Assembly: GCA_902782655.1 (NCBI GenBank)
Contig: CACZNY010000105.1
Location: forward strand, 1 to 8,394
From: an uncultured Lachnospiraceae bacterium
GTDB taxonomy: Bacteria; Bacillota; Clostridia; Lachnospirales; Lachnospiraceae
Direction: 5' to 3'
Length of the DNA: 8,394 bases
Position numbers and translations under genes: made by a program. This document shows positions 6,257 through 8,394 of this stretch, one piece after another (positions within the stretch are counted from its first letter, which is position 1; each line of letters opens with the position of its first letter). Under the pieces are notes generated by a model that saw nothing but the letters and a program-made list of their open reading frames with translations, searched no databases and was not told the DNA's origin.

Positions 6257-6805
6257 GTGGCTAAAGCAATCGGAATGGTGGAATGCACAACTGTATCAAC
6301 GGGGTTTAAGGCGGCTGATGATATGGCCAAGGCGGCTGATGTAGAGCTGCTGCAGGCTGAAGCGACCTGCCCGGGCAAATTCGTAATACTCATTACCGGT
6401 GAGCTTTCGGCAGTGAGAGCATCGGTGGACAGGGCTGCTGCGGCATATGAGGACAAGATAATAGATACCTTCGTGCTGGGTAATCCTCATGAGTCTATAT
6501 TCCCTGCCATATACGGGACGGCGGAGCCTGAAAACATAGATGCTCTGGGTGTGCTTGAGACCTATGACGTGGCAGCGATGATAGTGGCGGCCGATATCGC
6601 GGCAAAGACGGCCATAGTGGAGCTTATGGAGCTAAGACTTGCAAAGGGGATGTGCGGAAAGAGCTATATGACCATAACGGGCAGCGTATCAGCTGTGCAG
6701 GCAGCTATTGATGCGGCAAAGATATCCGCCGGCGATAAGGGCATGTTCCTTGATGAATCAGTGATAGCAAGGCCATCCGGGCAGCTTATGAAATTCCTGA
6801 ATTAA
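6257..6805 (+). CDS. pduT: PduT-like tandem-domain BMC-T shell protein with probable Fe-S pore
   Basis: A 182-residue protein with two fused BMC domains (about 1-88 and 95-182), expected to form a trimer occupying one hexamer position. The N-terminal domain has AIGMVE (4-9) and the pore segment ATCPGKF, whose C38 matches the position and context of the cysteine that ligates a [4Fe-4S] cluster at the three-fold axis of Salmonella PduT. The second domain has ALGVLETYDVAA (96-107), GMCGKSYM with C133, and VIARP near the end. Translation starts at GTG. The gene follows the PduS-like protein with 42 bases between; the two are known partners, with PduT's cluster thought to pass electrons through the shell to PduS. 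Confidence 0.94.
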   Translation: MAKAIGMVECTTVSTGFKAADDMAKAADVELLQAEATCPGKFVILITGELSAVRASVDRAAAAYEDKIIDTFVLGNPHESIFPAIYGTAEPENIDALGVLETYDVAAMIVAADIAAKTAIVELMELRLAKGMCGKSYMTITGSVSAVQAAIDAAKISAGDKGMFLDESVIARPSGQLMKFLN

Positions 6806-6819
6806 TATATATCAGTACT

Positions 6820-7587
6820 ATGCTTGCGGCAGAACGAAGAAATGCGATCCTTGAAAGGATACAGGAAGAGAAGAAGGTAGTCGTTTCCGAGCTCAGCAGA
6901 GAGTATGAGGTATCCGAGGAAACCATAAGGAGGGATCTTGACAGGCTTGAGGAGGATGGTCATATTGTCAAGAGCTATGGTGGAGCGGTTCTTAACGAAT
7001 CAAACATAACCGAGCTTCCGCATAATGTGAGACGGGGAGTGAACACTGCGGCGAAGCAGAGGATAGCAGAGCTTGTCAATCGTGAGATAGAGGAGAATGA
7101 GCATATCTTTCTGGACGCTTCCACGACTTCCGTATTTATAGCAAAGAATATAAAACAAAAGAAGCATCTTACCGTGATCACAAATTCCATAGAGAATCTG
7201 CTGGAGCTGTCAATGGTGACAGGCTGGGACGTGATCTCCACCGGAGGGCAGCTTAAAGCCGGAACCATGTCATTGTATGGATGGAAGACTGCAGAGACTC
7301 TTTCGGCATACCATGTGGATAAACTATTCATGTCATGTAAGGGGCTGTCCACGGAGCGTGGTGTCACAGACGGGAATGATGAGACAGCGGGGATAAAGCA
7401 GGCCATGATAGCCTCGGCAGACAGGGTTTATCTTGCAGCGGATCTTTCAAAATTCGGTAAGACGGCATTCTCACAGATATGTGGTTTTAACAAGATAGAT
7501 ATGATAATAACAGACAGTGAGCCTGATACAGCGTGGAAGGATTTCCTTGCTGCAGCGGGGATAGGGCTCATATATCCTGAGCAGTAA
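6820..7587 (+). CDS. DeoR-family transcriptional regulator
   Basis: A 255-residue repressor-type regulator of normal family length. The N-terminal winged helix-turn-helix spans about 6-58 (ERRNAIL, then VVVSELSREYEVSEETIRRD, then DGHIVKSYGGAV). The C-terminal DeoRC sensor resembles sugar-phosphate isomerases, with family segments DAST (99-102), TNS (121-123), TGG (141-143), KGL (174-176), GVTD (181-184) and LSKFGK (209-214). DeoR regulators usually respond to phosphorylated sugar intermediates; E. coli FucR, for example, responds to fuculose-1-phosphate. A sugar-phosphate from deoxysugar breakdown is thus a reasonable but unproven effector. It lies 14 bases after pduT and 13 before the dehydratase gene on the same strand, and likely controls this operon. 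No clear Shine-Dalgarno precedes the ATG, suggesting low or coupled translation. I could not find an operator within the window. Confidence 0.92.
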   Translation: MLAAERRNAILERIQEEKKVVVSELSREYEVSEETIRRDLDRLEEDGHIVKSYGGAVLNESNITELPHNVRRGVNTAAKQRIAELVNREIEENEHIFLDASTTSVFIAKNIKQKKHLTVITNSIENLLELSMVTGWDVISTGGQLKAGTMSLYGWKTAETLSAYHVDKLFMSCKGLSTERGVTDGNDETAGIKQAMIASADRVYLAADLSKFGKTAFSQICGFNKIDMIITDSEPDTAWKDFLAAAGIGLIYPEQ

Positions 7588-7588
7588 A

Positions 7589-7594
7589 AGGGGG
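7589..7594 (+). promoter_or_regulatory. Shine-Dalgarno-like site for the glycyl radical enzyme
   Basis: AGGGGG lies six bases before the ATG at 7601, in the 13-base gap after the regulator stop. A closer ATG at 7596 leads at once to a stop (ATG GGA TGA) and is not the start. Confidence 0.65.
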
Positions 7595-7600
7595 TATGGG

Positions 7601-8394
7601 ATGAAAGCATTTGACAGTACACCGATGCCTAAGACAGAACGGATAACAAAGCTTGTGGCTGATCTTTTTGCAAAGATGCCCGAGATAGAAGCCTCAAGAG
7701 CAGAGCTTATCACAGAGTCCTTCAGATCTACAGAGGGATTGCCTGTGGTCACGAGGAAGGCTATTGCTTTCAGGCATATTTTGCATGGGCTTCCTGTCGT
7801 CATTCGACCGGGTGAGCTCATTGTAGGAAGCACGACAATTGCGCCCAGAGGATGTCAGACTTATCCGGAGTTTTCATATGAATGGCTGGAGGAGGAGTTT
7901 GATACGGTCGAGCACAGATCGGCAGATCCTTTTTATATTTCCGAAGAGACAAAACAGCGGCTTAAGAAGGTCAATCCATACTGGAAGGGAAAGACCACCA
8001 GTGAGCTGGCAAGGTCGTACATGGCACCGGAGACGCTCCGTGCCATGGAGCATAATTTTTTTACTCCCGGTAACTATTATTACAATGGAGTGGGACATGT
8101 GAATGTGCACTACGACAGGGTGATATATGAGGGACTTAAGGGGATCATGGCTCAGACAGCGGAGGAGCTTTCCAAGGTGAAGGTTTGTGATCCTCATTAC
8201 GGTGATAAAAAGCGTTTTCTTGAGGCGGTGATAATATCCTGTCAGGCAGTCATTGATTATGCCCACAGATATGCGGAGCTTGCGAGAGAAGAAGCAGTAA
8301 AGGAGAGTGACCCGAAGCGGAAGCAGGAGCTGCTTAAAATAGCGGAAACCTGCACTCATGTGCCCGAGAATCCGGCCCGTACCTTTGAGGAGGG
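7601..8394 (+). CDS. Glycyl radical diol dehydratase, glycerol/propanediol dehydratase clade (3' end cut)
   Basis: The first 264 codons of a pyruvate-formate-lyase-type glycyl radical enzyme, about a third of the usual length; the reading frame is open to the window edge. It begins MKAFDSTPMPKTERITKL and follows the B12-independent glycerol dehydratase of Clostridium butyricum closely: LITESFRSTEGLP (36-48), ELIVGS (72-77), PEFSYEWL (89-96), YWKGKTTSELA (127-137) and GNYYYNGVGHVNV (157-169). H166 corresponds to the glycerol-binding His164 of that enzyme. These motifs favour diol dehydration to an aldehyde over choline lyase or formate lyase chemistry. The microcompartment setting suggests 1,2-propanediol, with glycerol the main alternative. 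The catalytic Cys/Glu and the C-terminal glycyl radical loop lie beyond the window, and the activase, usually adjacent, is not seen. No encapsulation peptide is evident at this N-terminus. Confidence 0.92.
   Translation, partial: MKAFDSTPMPKTERITKLVADLFAKMPEIEASRAELITESFRSTEGLPVVTRKAIAFRHILHGLPVVIRPGELIVGSTTIAPRGCQTYPEFSYEWLEEEFDTVEHRSADPFYISEETKQRLKKVNPYWKGKTTSELARSYMAPETLRAMEHNFFTPGNYYYNGVGHVNVHYDRVIYEGLKGIMAQTAEELSKVKVCDPHYGDKKRFLEAVIISCQAVIDYAHRYAELAREEAVKESDPKRKQELLKIAETCTHVPENPARTFEE

Noticed and set aside
7611..7616. TTGACA near the start of the dehydratase gene
   Set aside because: It is inside the coding sequence and has no -10 box at a suitable distance.
7839..8102. Plus-strand 87-codon open frame within the glycyl radical enzyme gene
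   Set aside because: It overlaps the dehydratase in another frame; the dehydratase frame shows clear homology along the same bases.
7874..8359. Antisense 161-codon open frame near the window end
   Set aside because: It is antisense to the conserved N-terminal third of the dehydratase, with no homology or start signals.

Overview
The window is a single co-directional (+ strand) block of genes for a glycyl-radical-enzyme-associated bacterial microcompartment (GRM), the metabolosome type that converts a vicinal diol such as 1,2-propanediol (or glycerol) through an aldehyde to an acyl-CoA, an acyl-phosphate and an alcohol. Strong AGGAGG ribosome-binding sites, heavy use of ATA for Ile and AGA/AGG for Arg, and the gene set suggest a Firmicute of class Clostridia, most likely a gut Lachnospiraceae. 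That assignment is inferred from style; no rRNA or other marker gene is present.

Layout: 1-2601 holds two cargo oxidoreductases, a PduP-type CoA-acylating aldehyde dehydrogenase (5' end cut by the window edge) and a zinc-type alcohol dehydrogenase with an N-terminal encapsulation peptide. 2617-3951 holds four single-BMC-domain shell proteins: one with an enlarged pore loop, two PduA/J-like paralogues, and, between those two, one with a C-terminal tail. 3982-6214 is an overlapping cassette of PduL phosphotransacylase, the EutN/CcmL vertex pentamer and the PduS-like Fe-S flavoprotein. 6257-6805 is the tandem-BMC shell protein PduT. 6820-7587 is a DeoR-family repressor. 7601 to the window end is the first 264 codons of a glycyl radical enzyme of the glycerol/propanediol dehydratase clade.

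How the parts fit: the glycyl radical dehydratase would make propionaldehyde (or 3-hydroxypropionaldehyde) inside the shell. The aldehyde dehydrogenase would oxidise it to acyl-CoA with NAD+, PduL would recover CoA and give acyl-phosphate, and the alcohol dehydrogenase would reduce a second aldehyde to regenerate NAD+. PduS and PduT would carry electrons across the shell. The set and much of the order (AldDH, ADH, BMC genes, PduL, EutN, PduS, PduT) resemble, from memory, the fucose/rhamnose-linked GRM5 loci of Clostridium phytofermentans and Roseburia inulinivorans. The activase, fuculose-phosphate aldolase and acyl kinase expected in such loci are not in this window.

No intergenic gap exceeds 45 bases, and I see no RNA genes, mobile elements, CRISPR arrays, convincing terminators or internal promoters. 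The system is a recognisable family rather than a wholly new one. The points most worth a second look are the shell-protein variants, the encapsulated zinc ADH without a structural-zinc lobe, and the presence of PduS/PduT beside a B12-independent dehydratase.
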